The notes under the pieces: model-generated
What the model saw: only the letters and a program-made list of their open reading frames with translations
What the model was told of the DNA's origin: nothing
Database searches by the model: none
Source: Henriciella sp.
Lineage (GTDB): Bacteria; Pseudomonadota; Alphaproteobacteria; Caulobacterales; Hyphomonadaceae
Reading direction: 5' to 3'
NCBI RefSeq assembly: GCF_029937755.1
Contig: NZ_JAPYPG010000001.1
Span: 558,001-622,000 of the forward strand
Length of the DNA: 64,000 nt
Program-made: the position numbers and the translations under genes
Shown: piece after piece, positions 27,554-36,998 of the stretch
Numbering within the stretch: the first letter of the stretch is position 1
Layout of the letters: each line of letters opens with the position of its first letter

Positions 27554-27718
27554 ATGAAACCGTTCAAATGGCTGGCGCGCGGCGCCAGCAAGTTCACGCT
27601 GCGTGTCCGAAAGGCTGCGCGGCCCCCTAACGCTGAAAAGGATCGCGCCGCGATCCGCAACTCATTGTCTTCAAAACTTCCTGAACACCTGATCAGGGAT
27701 ATTGGCGGCGGCAGCTAA
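27554..27718 (+). CDS. 54-residue basic protein, DUF1127-like tail
   Basis: MKPFKWLARGASKFTLRVRK starts a strongly basic protein that ends LPEHLIRDIGGGS. The L-x-D/E-H-L-I-R-D-I-G ending resembles the C-terminus of DUF1127 (YjiS-like) small proteins, some of which bind RNA or act in phosphate and carbon regulation. The TAA is followed within 5 nt by a strong terminator, which argues for a real transcript ending here. The upstream AGG is a weak ribosome site. Confidence 0.55.
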   Translation: MKPFKWLARGASKFTLRVRKAARPPNAEKDRAAIRNSLSSKLPEHLIRDIGGGS

Positions 27719-27722
27719 AGCA

Positions 27723-27750
27723 AAACCCCGGCTCCGGAGAGCCGGGGTTT
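27723..27750 (+). terminator. rho-independent terminator after the 54-residue ORF
   Basis: AAACCCCGGCTC (27723-27734), CGGA loop, GAGCCGGGGTTT (27739-27750): a perfect 12-bp stem. It is symmetric in its A/T ends, so it could also stop transcripts from the nrdA side. Confidence 0.85.
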
Positions 27751-27823
27751 CTCATCCCCTCGCGCGAGACAGCTTTCACTGTCGCATCGAGATCAAATCA
27801 GTTTGGCCTTCGCTTCGCTACGG

Positions 27824-27873
27824 GATCAAACCGGAAATCGATTCACTGGATCGATTTCTGTTTCGGTTTGATC
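27824..27873 (-). repeat. long imperfect inverted repeat at the nrdA stop codon
   Basis: GATCAAACCG (27824-27833) pairs with CGGTTTGATC (27864-27873) and GAAATCGAT (27834-27842) pairs with ATCGATTTC (27850-27858), with a 5-nt bulge (27859-27863) and a 7-nt loop. The outer arm includes two bases of the nrdA stop codon. No U-run follows on the minus strand, so it may stabilise the nrdA mRNA 3' end rather than terminate. Confidence 0.6.
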
Positions 27874-29743
27874 ATTGGCAGGCCAGGCACTCGTCATAGT
27901 CGGTCTTCGGCATTTCCATGCCCTCGACCTTTTCCTTGTCCGCCGCGCCGGCCCAGCTGGCACGCTGCACCGATTTGGAGCGGCAGTAGTAGAGCGATTT
28001 CAGGCCGCGTTCCCAGGCCGTCCAGTGCAGCATGTGGAGGTCCCACTTGTCGATGTCTGCCGGCAGGAAGACGTTGAGCGACTGCGACTGGCAGATATAG
28101 GGCGTGCGGTCGGCGGCCAGCTCGATGATCCAGCGCTGGTCGAGCTCGAAGGCGGTCTTGAAGACCGACTTTTCATGCTCGTCGAGCTCATCGATATGCT
28201 GGACCGAGCCTTCATTCTCAAGGATCGAGGACCAGACTTCATCGGTATCGAGACCCTTGTCGGCCAGCACGCGCTGGAGCTGCTGGTTCTTCACCGTGAA
28301 GGAGCCCGACAGCGTCTTGTGCGTGTAGACATTGGCCGGGATCGGCTCGATGCCAGCGGACGTGCCGCCGCAGATGATCGAGATCGAGGCGGTCGGCGCG
28401 ACGGCCATCTTGTGGCTGAAGCGGGCCATCATGCCGGCATCGCGGGCATCCTCGCAGGGGCCGCGCTCCTTGGCGAGCTTGACCGACGCCTGGTCGGCGC
28501 CAGCACGGATATGCTTGAACATCTTCTCGTTCCAGACCTTCGCCATCGCGCTTTCCATCGGCACGTTCATGGTTTGAAGGAAGGAGTGGAAGCCCATCAG
28601 GCCGAGGCCGACAGAGCGTTCGCGCTGGGCCGAATAGACGGCGCGGGCCATCTCGTCCGGCGCGCGTTCGATGAAGTCCTCAAGGACATTGTCGAGGAAG
28701 CGGAAGATATCTTCCAGGAAGGTTTCGTCCTTCGACCATTCGAGGAACTTCTCGGCATTGACCGAGGAGAGGCAGCACACAGCCGTGCGGTCCTCGCCAT
28801 TATGGTCGACACCGGTCGGCAGGGTGATTTCCGAGCAGAGGTTCGACTGGTGGACCTTGAGGCCGAGCTTGCGCTGGTGCGCCGGCATGGCGTTGTTCAC
28901 CGTGTCGGTGAAGAGCAGGTAGGGCTCACCGGTCTGGATGCGCAGTTCGAGGATCTTCTGCCAGATCTTCCGGGCATTGGTCGTGCGCAGCACTTCGCCG
29001 GTCTTGGGCGAGCGCAGGCCGAACTCTTCATCATTCCGGACGGCTTCCATGAACTCGTCGGTGATGTTGATGCCGTGATGCAGGTTGAGGCTCTTCCGGT
29101 TGAAGTCACCGGAGGCTTTGCGGATTTCGAGGAATTCCTCGATTTCCGGGTGGTGGATGTCGAGATAGCAGGCTGCGGAGCCGCGACGCAGCGACCCCTG
29201 GCTGATCGCAAGCGTCAGCGAATCCATCACGCGGATGAAGGGAATGATGCCGGAGGTCTGCCCGTTCTGGCCGACCTTCTCGCCGATCGAGCGGACATGG
29301 CCCCAATAGGTGCCGATGCCGCCGCCATTTGAGGCGAGCCAGACATTCTCGGTCCAGGTTTCAACGATATCGTCCAGCGAATCACCGACCTGGTTCAGGA
29401 AGCAGGAGATCGGCAGGCCGCGATCGGCACCGCCATTCGACAGGACGGGCGTCGCCGGCATGAACCAGAGCTTCGACATATAGTCATAGATGCGCTGGGC
29501 GTGGTCCTGGTCGTCGGCAAAGGCCTTGGCGACACGGGCGAACATACCCTGATAGCTCTCATCCTTGAGGAGGTAGCGGTCCTGAAGGGTCTTCTTGCCG
29601 AACTCCGTCAGCAGTGCATCGCGGGAGTCATCGATCTCGATCTCGATGTCGGAGACGAGCTTCAGCTCGGGGCGCGCCTGGCCTTTCGGCTTACCCCGGC
29701 GCAGGCTGGCTTTCGTAGTGGTGGCGGCATTGCTCGCAGACAT
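27872..29743 (-). CDS. nrdA: class I ribonucleotide reductase, alpha subunit, no ATP-cone
   Basis: 623 residues. Catalytic subunit that reduces NDPs to dNDPs with the NrdB radical. Key sites by comparison with E. coli NrdA: PISCFLNQVGDSL (C225 equivalent), SNLCSEI (C439), AVCCLSS (C462), SLYYCRS (radical-relay Tyr pair) and a C-terminal CLACQ thiol pair. The N-terminus is a short basic tail (TTTKASLRRGKPKGQARPEL) leading straight into the catalytic domain, so the regulatory ATP-cone found in E. coli NrdA is absent. ATG 29743 follows AGAGG; a TTG two codons earlier is less likely. NrdR-like boxes lie upstream. Confidence 0.95.
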   Translation of the reverse strand: MSASNAATTTKASLRRGKPKGQARPELKLVSDIEIEIDDSRDALLTEFGKKTLQDRYLLKDESYQGMFARVAKAFADDQDHAQRIYDYMSKLWFMPATPVLSNGGADRGLPISCFLNQVGDSLDDIVETWTENVWLASNGGGIGTYWGHVRSIGEKVGQNGQTSGIIPFIRVMDSLTLAISQGSLRRGSAACYLDIHHPEIEEFLEIRKASGDFNRKSLNLHHGINITDEFMEAVRNDEEFGLRSPKTGEVLRTTNARKIWQKILELRIQTGEPYLLFTDTVNNAMPAHQRKLGLKVHQSNLCSEITLPTGVDHNGEDRTAVCCLSSVNAEKFLEWSKDETFLEDIFRFLDNVLEDFIERAPDEMARAVYSAQRERSVGLGLMGFHSFLQTMNVPMESAMAKVWNEKMFKHIRAGADQASVKLAKERGPCEDARDAGMMARFSHKMAVAPTASISIICGGTSAGIEPIPANVYTHKTLSGSFTVKNQQLQRVLADKGLDTDEVWSSILENEGSVQHIDELDEHEKSVFKTAFELDQRWIIELAADRTPYICQSQSLNVFLPADIDKWDLHMLHWTAWERGLKSLYYCRSKSVQRASWAGAADKEKVEGMEMPKTDYDECLACQ

Positions 29744-29793
29744 CGTCAAAACCTCTTCATCGGCCCGTTAAATATAGGGATGTAAGCCCTGAA

Positions 29794-29842
29794 GCGCCAT
29801 ATATCCGGTGCCTCAGCCCTTCCCCAATACTAGATATAGTGT
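29794..29842 (-). promoter_or_regulatory. NrdR-box-like operators upstream of nrdA
   Basis: The distal box 29827-29842 (ATACTAGATATAGTGT) matches the NrdR consensus at 14 of 16 positions and overlaps a likely -10 on the minus strand (TTGACC lies about 18 nt further upstream). A weaker proximal copy at 29794-29809 keeps the CcAtATaT core. The spacing is 33 bp, one base more than at nrdB, so the second box is tentative. Confidence 0.6.
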
Positions 29843-30007
29843 TCTGAAGGTTAAGGCTTGGTCAATGGGGCACCCGGCACATTTCGCATCTAAGCCGTGG
29901 AAAACGGGTAAAGGGATGGTTAACAGACCGTCCGCATGCCCGCCATAATTGACGATCCGTAATGCACAGATTTCGGCGGGCCTGTGGACGCGTCCGCAGA
30001 AAAAAAT

Positions 30008-31387
30008 TTATGGCGTCGTTTCCGCCGCCGGAGCTTCATCGCTATTCGATGCGAATCGGGTCTCCGGGAAGGCGCGGGCGACCTGTTGATTCCATTCATA
30101 GAGGGCCGGCCAGTTGTCACCGCCATTCGGCATCAGGCCAAGTCGGACAATGACAAGGTCGCGCGACGGCACGACCCAGATGGTCTGGCCCTCATGGCCC
30201 TGGGCGGAGAAAGCATCATAGGGCGGTGAGACCGCCGCCTGCCCTTCCAGGCTCGGCGTTTCCGACGGCGTGATCCACCAGCCGGCCCCGTAGATATTAC
30301 TATCCGTGACATCCGGGTCGGTGCGGGAGAAGTCGACCCAACCCTCCGGCAACAGGCGCTCGCCCTCCCACACGCCATCGCGCAGATAGAGATAGCCGAA
30401 CTTGGCAAAGTCCCGCGCCGACGCCCAGACGAGCGAACCGCCGAGATGGGTGCCCGCGGCGTCGAATTCCGGCTGGGCGTCAATGCCGATCTGTTCGAAT
30501 AGGGCTAGATGCATAAAGTCTGTAAGAGTTGCGGTCCGGTAGAACCAGTCCAGCTCATCCTGAGACCAATTGCGTTCGATATTTTCGTGATTCTCATATG
30601 GCCCCGCCATGAAATCCACAGACCCAAGTTGGCGTTGCCCATTCGCATTTTCGTTTAGTTTATCAAAGACAGGCCAGTTTCTCTGCAAGATGCCCATGGC
30701 TTCTTCCGAATCGGCCTCGATATCCGGGGAGCCGGCGAGCTCTGCCTGGAGCGCCCACCCGATCAGGTGAAACCCCGCCGTCGAATAATTCCAGTGCCTG
30801 CCCGGCTCGTGCGCGGGCTCCAGCTCGGACACAACATATTGTATGACGTCATGGCGGCCCGGGCCGTACATCATCTGGATAACATCGTTCTCCGCCATGC
30901 TGGTCGCGCCAATCTCGAGATAGTCGAGCCCGTCGGTCATGGTCAGCCATTGGCGCCAGGTGATCTCGCTGCGTGGGTCATCATCCTCGAAAGGCGATGG
31001 CATCGGTGCGTCGATATCCTCGACCAGGCCGAGCTCGACCGCCCGCCCGACCAGCGCCGAGGTGATCGACTTGGCCATGCTCCACGAGACCTGTTTCGTC
31101 TCTGGCCCGAACCCATCCCGATAGGCTTCCAGCACCAGCTTGCCGTCATGAATGATGACCACGGCGCGGGTGACGCCCATCGGCTCGCCCGGCTCTTTCT
31201 GCATCGCCTCGCCGACAAGGGCCTGCACGTCGTCAGCGACACCCTCCGGCAGGGCGCCTTCTTCCCAGCCATCGGTCGGCCAGGCTAGCCCTTCTGGCTG
31301 CGGCGGAAGCGGTGCGAGTTCCTGCGCGGCCGCAGACAGGCCCACCATCATGCAGGCCGCAGCCACGATCACCCTCTTGCCCAACAT
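30008..31387 (-). CDS. secreted class C beta-lactamase-family serine hydrolase
   Basis: 459 residues with a signal peptide (VIVAAACMMVGLSAAAQ). Penicillin-binding motifs: SMAKS (S-x-x-K nucleophile), NYSTAGFHLIG (Y-x-N/T position) and QGHEGQTIWVVP (the K/H-T/x-G strand). The fold is that of class C beta-lactamases, D-aminopeptidases and esterases; the natural substrate is unknown and beta-lactam resistance should not be assumed. A stretch around 30500-30700 is clearly lower in GC than the rest. GGGAGGTGAAGC precedes the ATG. It diverges from the small secreted protein gene, 49 bp apart. Confidence 0.85.
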   Translation of the reverse strand: MLGKRVIVAAACMMVGLSAAAQELAPLPPQPEGLAWPTDGWEEGALPEGVADDVQALVGEAMQKEPGEPMGVTRAVVIIHDGKLVLEAYRDGFGPETKQVSWSMAKSITSALVGRAVELGLVEDIDAPMPSPFEDDDPRSEITWRQWLTMTDGLDYLEIGATSMAENDVIQMMYGPGRHDVIQYVVSELEPAHEPGRHWNYSTAGFHLIGWALQAELAGSPDIEADSEEAMGILQRNWPVFDKLNENANGQRQLGSVDFMAGPYENHENIERNWSQDELDWFYRTATLTDFMHLALFEQIGIDAQPEFDAAGTHLGGSLVWASARDFAKFGYLYLRDGVWEGERLLPEGWVDFSRTDPDVTDSNIYGAGWWITPSETPSLEGQAAVSPPYDAFSAQGHEGQTIWVVPSRDLVIVRLGLMPNGGDNWPALYEWNQQVARAFPETRFASNSDEAPAAETTP

Positions 31388-31436
31388 GCTTCACCTCCCT
31401 AACCCTTGTCTCCTGAGGGCAGATTAGGGGCATGCG

Positions 31437-31751
31437 ATGAAGCTCGTCAAAATTCTTCTGGTGGTGGTCGGCCTGCTCGCGGTCTCGGGCGCACTATTCT
31501 GGCAGATCTGGCTCAAGGAGCAGGTCGCCTATGCGAAGGTGGCAACCGCCTATGGCGCCAAGATGGTCTGCTCCTGCCGCTTCGTCGCCGAGCGCGAGAT
31601 GTCGAGCTGCATGGAGGATTTCACGGAAGACCTCAGTGCAGTGAGCTTTTCCGAGGGCGAGGACAAGATCCGGACAAGTGTTCTTGGCGGCGTCGTGAGC
31701 GCTGAGGCCCGCTATGAAAACGGGCTTGGCTGCACGCTCGTCAAACCGTAG
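31437..31751 (+). CDS. small signal-anchored protein, four cysteines
   Basis: 104 residues. One N-terminal helix (KLVKILLVVVGLLAVSGALFW), then AYGAKMVCSCRFVAEREMSSC and GLGCTLVKP. The AKxVCSCxFVAxR block resembles the N-terminal region found ahead of some beta-lactamase-fold hydrolases in Sphingomonadales and relatives, and a serine hydrolase gene is in fact divergent next to it. The two may act together, but that is only inferred from position. GGGGCATGCG precedes the ATG. Confidence 0.65.
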   Translation: MKLVKILLVVVGLLAVSGALFWQIWLKEQVAYAKVATAYGAKMVCSCRFVAEREMSSCMEDFTEDLSAVSFSEGEDKIRTSVLGGVVSAEARYENGLGCTLVKP

Positions 31752-31760
31752 CCGGCCGCG

Positions 31761-32618
31761 TCAGGGCAGGATCGGCTCGCCGCCAAAGGAATCGGCATAA
31801 TCGGCGTGAAGCTCGTCGGCGAAGTCCTGATAGCCGACACCCACTTCGTAGATGCCTTCAGCATAAGCGCCGACTTCATAGGGCGCGAAGTGATAGACGA
31901 AGCCGCCGGCCTTGTCGGGCTCCGAGGAGCGGCCAACGGTGAACCCCTGGAAGACAGCCGGATTACCGTCGAAAGCCGGGCTGACCCAGGCCGTCATCAT
32001 CTCGTCTTCACTGATGCCCGTACCCTCAAGGCGCTTGCGCTTCTGCTTCAGCAGACCCCGTTTCAGCGCTTCGGTCATCACCGAGCGGGCCGCTTCGTCA
32101 TTTTCGAACAGGTCTTCGAATGCCAGCAGGCTGGCCGTCTCGCGATCCCAGTTGAGAACGTCGAAACCGACATTGGGGTGCGCGCCGCCCGTATAAGTCG
32201 AATAGGTTCCGAGATAACCGGCCAGCCGCCCTTCGGCCGGGCCCACCTCAGCCCATTTTACGTCCAGCGAGTGCGGGCGGAATTCAAAACCCTCCTCGGC
32301 GGCAGCTTCCTTGTCAGCCTGTGCGGCCGCAATGAAAGCCTCCGTGCCGCGATTGGCGCGCGAGCGGATTTCATCGGCAAGATCGGGATGCAGCGAGTCG
32401 ATATTTGTCGGCAGGCTGATATCGATCGTGGCCGCCTGCTCGCCATTCACGATGGCAACCTGCGGCGGAGAGTTGAAAAGCGCATCCGTCGAGGCCGACG
32501 TTCCCTTGGCACCGGATTGCTCTTGCGCGGGCTCCTCTCCGCTGACGGATTCGGCGTTTTCCGTACCGCACGCGGCCAGTAATCCGACAGCGACAGGAAC
32601 CATAAAATATACGCGCAT
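31761..32618 (-). CDS. DUF3298-type lipoprotein
   Basis: 285 residues. Lipoprotein signal FMVPVAVGLLAAC with lipobox LAAC, an acidic linker, then a DUF4163/DUF3298-like domain (YLGTYSTYTGGAHPNVGFDVLNWD, LLAFEDLFEN, FVYHFAPYEVGAYAEG). These domains occur in RsiV-like anti-sigma factors and peptidoglycan-associated proteins; this one has no sigma-binding region and is anchored by lipid. ATG 32618 with AGGGG 5 nt before; a GTG two codons earlier is possible. Convergent with the small gene at 31437. Confidence 0.78.
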   Translation of the reverse strand: MRVYFMVPVAVGLLAACGTENAESVSGEEPAQEQSGAKGTSASTDALFNSPPQVAIVNGEQAATIDISLPTNIDSLHPDLADEIRSRANRGTEAFIAAAQADKEAAAEEGFEFRPHSLDVKWAEVGPAEGRLAGYLGTYSTYTGGAHPNVGFDVLNWDRETASLLAFEDLFENDEAARSVMTEALKRGLLKQKRKRLEGTGISEDEMMTAWVSPAFDGNPAVFQGFTVGRSSEPDKAGGFVYHFAPYEVGAYAEGIYEVGVGYQDFADELHADYADSFGGEPILP

Positions 32619-32647
32619 CTTCACCCCTGACCATTCAAGCCAGACGC

Positions 32648-35600
32648 TTATAGACTTAAAAGCTCCGGATCACCACCTTGGGCTGTAATATTGATGGTTA
32701 CTACACGTTCGGCCGCAAAGCGGGGCATGTAATTCGGGCCGCCCGCCTTCGGTCCGGTGCCGGACAGGCCTTCGCCGCCAAAGGGCTGAACGCCGACCAC
32801 AGCCCCCGTCATTGACCGGTTCACATAGGTGTTGCCGGCATGGACCGCCGCGCGCACTTTTTTCGCGAAACTTTCAAGACGCGAATGGACCCCAAGCGTC
32901 AGGCCATAGCCCTTTGCTTCAAGCGCGGCACCAACCTCTGCGATATTGTCCGGGTCGTAGCGGACAATGTGCAGGACCGGGCCGAACGTCTCCTTCTCGA
33001 TCTGGTCGAGCGAGCTGAGTTCGATGACCGCCGGGCCGAAGAAGTGTCCCCCGTCAGGGGCCTCCATCTGCTTGATGAGCTTGGCCTCCCCCTTCATGCG
33101 AGCGACATAGTCTGTCAGCATCTGGTGGGCTTCACCATCGATAACGGGCCCGACATCCGTGTCGGCCTGGCCGGGATGGCCGATCTTCAGCTCATCCATG
33201 GCCCCCTTCAGCCCTTCGATCAGGAAATCGGCGGTATCGTTCGGCAGGAAAAGAATGCGCAGGGCCGAACAGCGCTGCCCGGCCGACCCGAAGGCTGACA
33301 CCAGCACGTCATCAATCACCTGCTCGCGCAGCGCCGTGGTATCCACGAACATGCCATTGAGACCGCCCGTCTCGGCAATCAGCGGAATGATCGGACCGGG
33401 CCGGTCGGCCAGCGTCTTGTTGATGAGACGGGCCGTATCGGTCCCGCCGGTGAAGCAGACACCGTTGATGCGCGGATCCCTGGTCAGCTTCGCCCCCACT
33501 GTCTCGCCACGTCCGGGCAAGAGGTGCAGCGCCTCGCCCGGAAGGCCTGCGGCATGGAAAAGCCGGACGGCTTCATAGGCGATGAGCGGGGTCTGTTCCG
33601 CCGGCTTTGCGACGACCGTATTGCCGGCCCCGAGCGCAGCCGTGAGCTGGCCGGTGAAGATCGCGAGCGGGAAGTTCCATGGCGAGATACAGGCGAAGAC
33701 GCCGCGGCCATGCAGGGAGATATGATTGGTCTCACCCGCCGGACCGGGAAGCCGCGTCTGCCCCTCGAACTTCTCTTCGGCCTGGATCGCGTAATAGCGG
33801 CAGAAATCGACCGCCTCGCGAACCTCGGCAATACCGTCACCGAAGGTCTTGCCGCCTTCTTCGGCCATCAGGGCGCAGAGCCGGTCCATATTGTTTTCAA
33901 GCGCATCGCCCATGGCGGAGAGGATGCGCGCGCGCTTTGCCCCACCGAGCTGGTCCCATTGCTGCTGGAATTTCACCGCTGCATCGAGCGCGGCATCGAC
34001 ATCGGCGTCGTTTGCTTCGAGCACCGTGCCGAGTGTGCGCGACAGGTCGAAGGGCGGGGATACGGGTTCGCCCCCCGCAGTTTTCGGCTTGCCGGAAATG
34101 ATCGGACCAGCCTCAAGCGCCGGCCCGGTTTCCAGCTTGGCGACATTCTGCTCCAGCACGTCGCGTTCGCCGGCTTGCGAAATATCGACCCCGAGCGAGT
34201 TCTTCCGCATCGGACCATAAAGGCGTGGCGGCGTCGGGATACGCGGATGACGGCGCGGCCCGGCCTCGACCTTGGCAATCGGGTCATCCACGACCTTTTC
34301 GACCGGCACATCCGGATCGAGGAAAGAATGGACGAAGGAGGTGTTCGCGCCGTTCTCCAGCAGGCGGCGGACGAGATAGGGCAGAAGGTCCTTGTGCGCC
34401 CCGACCGGGGCATAGACGCGGACATTCGCGCCCTCGCCCGCCGCCCCGTAGAGCGGTTCGCCCATGCCATGCAGGCGCTGGAACTCGTAATTCGTCACAC
34501 CTTCAGCTTCCGCCATCATCAGGATGGCCGCCAGCGAATGGGCATTGTGGGTCGCAAACTGCGGATAGAGCCGCGGGCTCGCCATCAGCAGGGCGTGCGC
34601 GCAGGAGAGGTAGTTGAGATCGGTGCCCGGCTTGGTCGTGAAGACAGGGAAGTTGACCATGCCCTCTTCCTGGGCGTGCTTGATCTCGGTGTCCCAGTAG
34701 GCCCCCTTTACCAGCCGGACCATGAGGCGTGTGCCGGTCTCGCCAGCGAGCTGCGACAGCCGCTCGATCACGTCCCCGGCACGCTTCTGATAGGCCTGCA
34801 CGGCAAGGCCGAGCCCCGCCCAGTCCTTCAGCGCGGGCTCGCGCATCAGCTTTTCAAGCAGCTTCAGCGAGATCACCAGCCGGTCGGCTTCCTCGGCATC
34901 GATGCAGAGATTGATATTGTGTTTTGCCGCTTCCTCGGTGAGGGCCAGCAGTTTCGGATAAAGCTCCGCCATGACGCACTGTTCGTTGACCGCCTCGTAG
35001 CGCGGATGCAGCGCGGAGAGCTTGACCGAAATGCCGTTCTTGTCTTCCGGCGCAAAGGACGGATCGCCATCGGCGCCGACCGCCTTGATCGCGTCCATAT
35101 ATGACTGGAAATACCGCTCGGCGTCATCAGCGGTGCGCGCCCCCTCGCCCAGCATGTCGAAGCTGAAATTCGCCGCGTCGCCATCCTTGATCATGCGGCG
35201 GCCGCGCTTCAGGGCTTCCTTCACGCTGCGACCGAGCACGAACTGCTCACCCATGATCCGCATGGCCTGGAGCATGGCCGTGCGAATGAAAGGCTCGCCG
35301 CTCTCGCGAATGAGATTCTGCAGGAAAGTGTTCGGGCCCTTCTTCGCGTCGTCCGGCGGACCGATGACCCGGCCCGTCAGCATCAGGCCCCAGGTCGAGG
35401 CATTCACCAGCCAGCTGTCGGACTGGCCGGAATGCGAGCCCCAGTCACCGGAGCGGATCTTTTCCGCGATCAGCTCGTCGCGCGTTTCGGCATCCGGCAC
35501 GCGCAGCAGCGCCTCGGCGAGGCACATCAGGGCAAGGCCCTCGGCATTCGACAGGCCGAACTCCTCCAGAAAGCCTTCCATCATGCCCTTGGACCGTCCG

Positions 35601-35773
35601 GCTGCACGGGCGGTCTCGACAAGTTCGCGTCCCCGGCGGACGGCCGCTGTGCGCGCACGCTCGTCGAGCGGGAAGGATTTCAGGATGTCGGCGACAAGGG
35701 CTTCCTCGTCTGCAAATTTCCACGCATCCAGCGTGTCCCAGCCGGCGCTGGCCGAATTTCCAAAGTCAGGCAT
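32648..35773 (-). CDS. putA: bifunctional proline dehydrogenase / P5C dehydrogenase
   Basis: 1041 residues. Oxidises proline to glutamate in two steps with substrate channelling, on the cytoplasmic face of the inner membrane. Order: arm and alpha domain (1-140), FAD proline dehydrogenase barrel with [15 protein letters not shown] and YEFQRLHGM, then an aldehyde dehydrogenase half with [32 protein letters not shown] (Glu) and [10 protein letters not shown] (catalytic Cys). The N-terminal ribbon-helix-helix DNA-binding domain of trifunctional PutA is absent, so transcription is controlled elsewhere. GGAG precedes ATG 35773. Divergent from the GT4 gene. Confidence 0.96.
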   Translation of the reverse strand: MPDFGNSASAGWDTLDAWKFADEEALVADILKSFPLDERARTAAVRRGRELVETARAAGRSKGMMEGFLEEFGLSNAEGLALMCLAEALLRVPDAETRDELIAEKIRSGDWGSHSGQSDSWLVNASTWGLMLTGRVIGPPDDAKKGPNTFLQNLIRESGEPFIRTAMLQAMRIMGEQFVLGRSVKEALKRGRRMIKDGDAANFSFDMLGEGARTADDAERYFQSYMDAIKAVGADGDPSFAPEDKNGISVKLSALHPRYEAVNEQCVMAELYPKLLALTEEAAKHNINLCIDAEEADRLVISLKLLEKLMREPALKDWAGLGLAVQAYQKRAGDVIERLSQLAGETGTRLMVRLVKGAYWDTEIKHAQEEGMVNFPVFTTKPGTDLNYLSCAHALLMASPRLYPQFATHNAHSLAAILMMAEAEGVTNYEFQRLHGMGEPLYGAAGEGANVRVYAPVGAHKDLLPYLVRRLLENGANTSFVHSFLDPDVPVEKVVDDPIAKVEAGPRRHPRIPTPPRLYGPMRKNSLGVDISQAGERDVLEQNVAKLETGPALEAGPIISGKPKTAGGEPVSPPFDLSRTLGTVLEANDADVDAALDAAVKFQQQWDQLGGAKRARILSAMGDALENNMDRLCALMAEEGGKTFGDGIAEVREAVDFCRYYAIQAEEKFEGQTRLPGPAGETNHISLHGRGVFACISPWNFPLAIFTGQLTAALGAGNTVVAKPAEQTPLIAYEAVRLFHAAGLPGEALHLLPGRGETVGAKLTRDPRINGVCFTGGTDTARLINKTLADRPGPIIPLIAETGGLNGMFVDTTALREQVIDDVLVSAFGSAGQRCSALRILFLPNDTADFLIEGLKGAMDELKIGHPGQADTDVGPVIDGEAHQMLTDYVARMKGEAKLIKQMEAPDGGHFFGPAVIELSSLDQIEKETFGPVLHIVRYDPDNIAEVGAALEAKGYGLTLGVHSRLESFAKKVRAAVHAGNTYVNRSMTGAVVGVQPFGGEGLSGTGPKAGGPNYMPRFAAERVVTINITAQGGDPELLSL

Positions 35774-35891
35774 GGTTGAGCTCCGTTCCAGAACCTGCTG
35801 CACTATTGTTTGACTTGCAACTGATCGACAGGTTTACGCCCAATCGAATGCGCCTAAAAGTGTCGCACTGAGGCCGAAGCTAGGAGACCGA

Positions 35892-36998
35892 ATGCGGATC
35901 ATGCTCATCACCGATGCCTGGGAGCCACAGGTGAACGGCGTCGTGCGCACCATGAAGCGCGTTATCGCCGAATGCGAGGCGATGGGCCATGAGTGGGAAG
36001 TGGTCTCGCCGGCTGACGGATTCCGCACTGTGCCGCTGCCGACCTATAGCGAGATCAAGCTTGCGCTGTTTGCGCGCAAGGCGATCACCGAGCGGTTCGA
36101 GAATTTCCAGCCGGACGCCGTCCATATCGCCACCGAAGGAACGCTGGGGCTCGCCGGGCGGGCCATGTGCCTGAAGGAAAAACATCCCTTCTCGACCAGC
36201 TATCACACGCGCTTCCCGGAATATGTCTCCGCGCGCTTCCCTGTGCCGACGGCCTGGGGCTATGGCTTCGTGCGCTGGTTCCACAAATATTCCGGCAAGG
36301 TGATGGTCGCGACACCGTCGATGCGCCAGGAACTGGAAGCCCACGGCTTCAACAATGTCGTCTCGTGGACACGCGGCGTGGATATCGACCTCTTCCACCC
36401 GTCGCGCCGCATCGAGGAAGGCCAGCCCGGCGACCCGTTCGAGGGCCTCAAGCGTCCGATCTTCCTGAATGTCGGGCGCGTGGCCGTGGAGAAGAATATC
36501 GAGGCCTTCACGGAGCTGGAGCTGCCGGGCACGAAAGTGATCGTCGGCGAAGGACCACAGCTGCAGGAGCTGAAGAAGCGCTATCCCGAGGTCAAATTCC
36601 TTGGCGCGAAGTTCAATGAGGAGCTGGCGACCTGCTTTGCCAGCGCCGACGTCTTCTGCTTTCCAAGCCTCACCGACACGTTCGGCCTCGTCATCCTGGA
36701 AGCCATGGCCTCAGGTACGCCGGTCGCCGCCTATGACGCGCCGGGACCGCGCGACATCATTCCGGGTTCGGAATCCGGCGTGATCGATGACGACCTGAAA
36801 AAGGCCTGCGTCGAGGCGCTGGACCTCAGCCGGGAAACCGCCCGCAAATATGCCGAAGGCTATAGCTGGAAGGCCTGCGCGGAAGCCTTCATCGAAAACC
36901 TCGACCCGCTGCCCGTGCCAGAGCGCAAGCGCTTCTGGCAGAAGATCCGCCTGCGCCGCCGCAAGCGGAAGCCACCAGAGAAAGTAACCGAAGAGTGA
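35892..36998 (+). CDS. GT4 glycosyltransferase (GDP-mannose-dependent type)
   Basis: 368 residues, GT-B fold. N-terminal MLITDAWEPQVNGVVRTM is typical of MgtA/PimB-like mannosyl- and glucosyl-transferases that build glycolipids at the inner membrane. C-terminal donor site: NVGRVAVEKN, KVIVGEGPQ and FGLVILEAMASGTPV (the E-x7-E signature region). The basic tail KIRLRRRKRKPPEKV may bind membrane. AGGAGA precedes ATG 35892. It overlaps the next gene by 4 nt (GTGA), so the kinase-like protein is coupled. The acceptor is not known. Confidence 0.87.
   Translation: MRIMLITDAWEPQVNGVVRTMKRVIAECEAMGHEWEVVSPADGFRTVPLPTYSEIKLALFARKAITERFENFQPDAVHIATEGTLGLAGRAMCLKEKHPFSTSYHTRFPEYVSARFPVPTAWGYGFVRWFHKYSGKVMVATPSMRQELEAHGFNNVVSWTRGVDIDLFHPSRRIEEGQPGDPFEGLKRPIFLNVGRVAVEKNIEAFTELELPGTKVIVGEGPQLQELKKRYPEVKFLGAKFNEELATCFASADVFCFPSLTDTFGLVILEAMASGTPVAAYDAPGPRDIIPGSESGVIDDDLKKACVEALDLSRETARKYAEGYSWKACAEAFIENLDPLPVPERKRFWQKIRLRRRKRKPPEKVTEE

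Noticed and set aside
27875-29332. A 485-codon open frame antisense to nrdA
   Set aside because: Shadow of the nrdA codons, repetitive low-information composition, no ribosome site or domain.
29996-30012. Poly-A/T run after the serine hydrolase gene as a terminator
   Set aside because: The T-run comes before, not after, the nearby GGACGCGTCC palindrome on the minus strand, so the order is wrong for a rho-independent terminator.
33524-35104. A 526-codon open frame antisense to putA
   Set aside because: Arg/Asp/Gly-rich shadow sequence with no family features, while putA is complete on the other strand.
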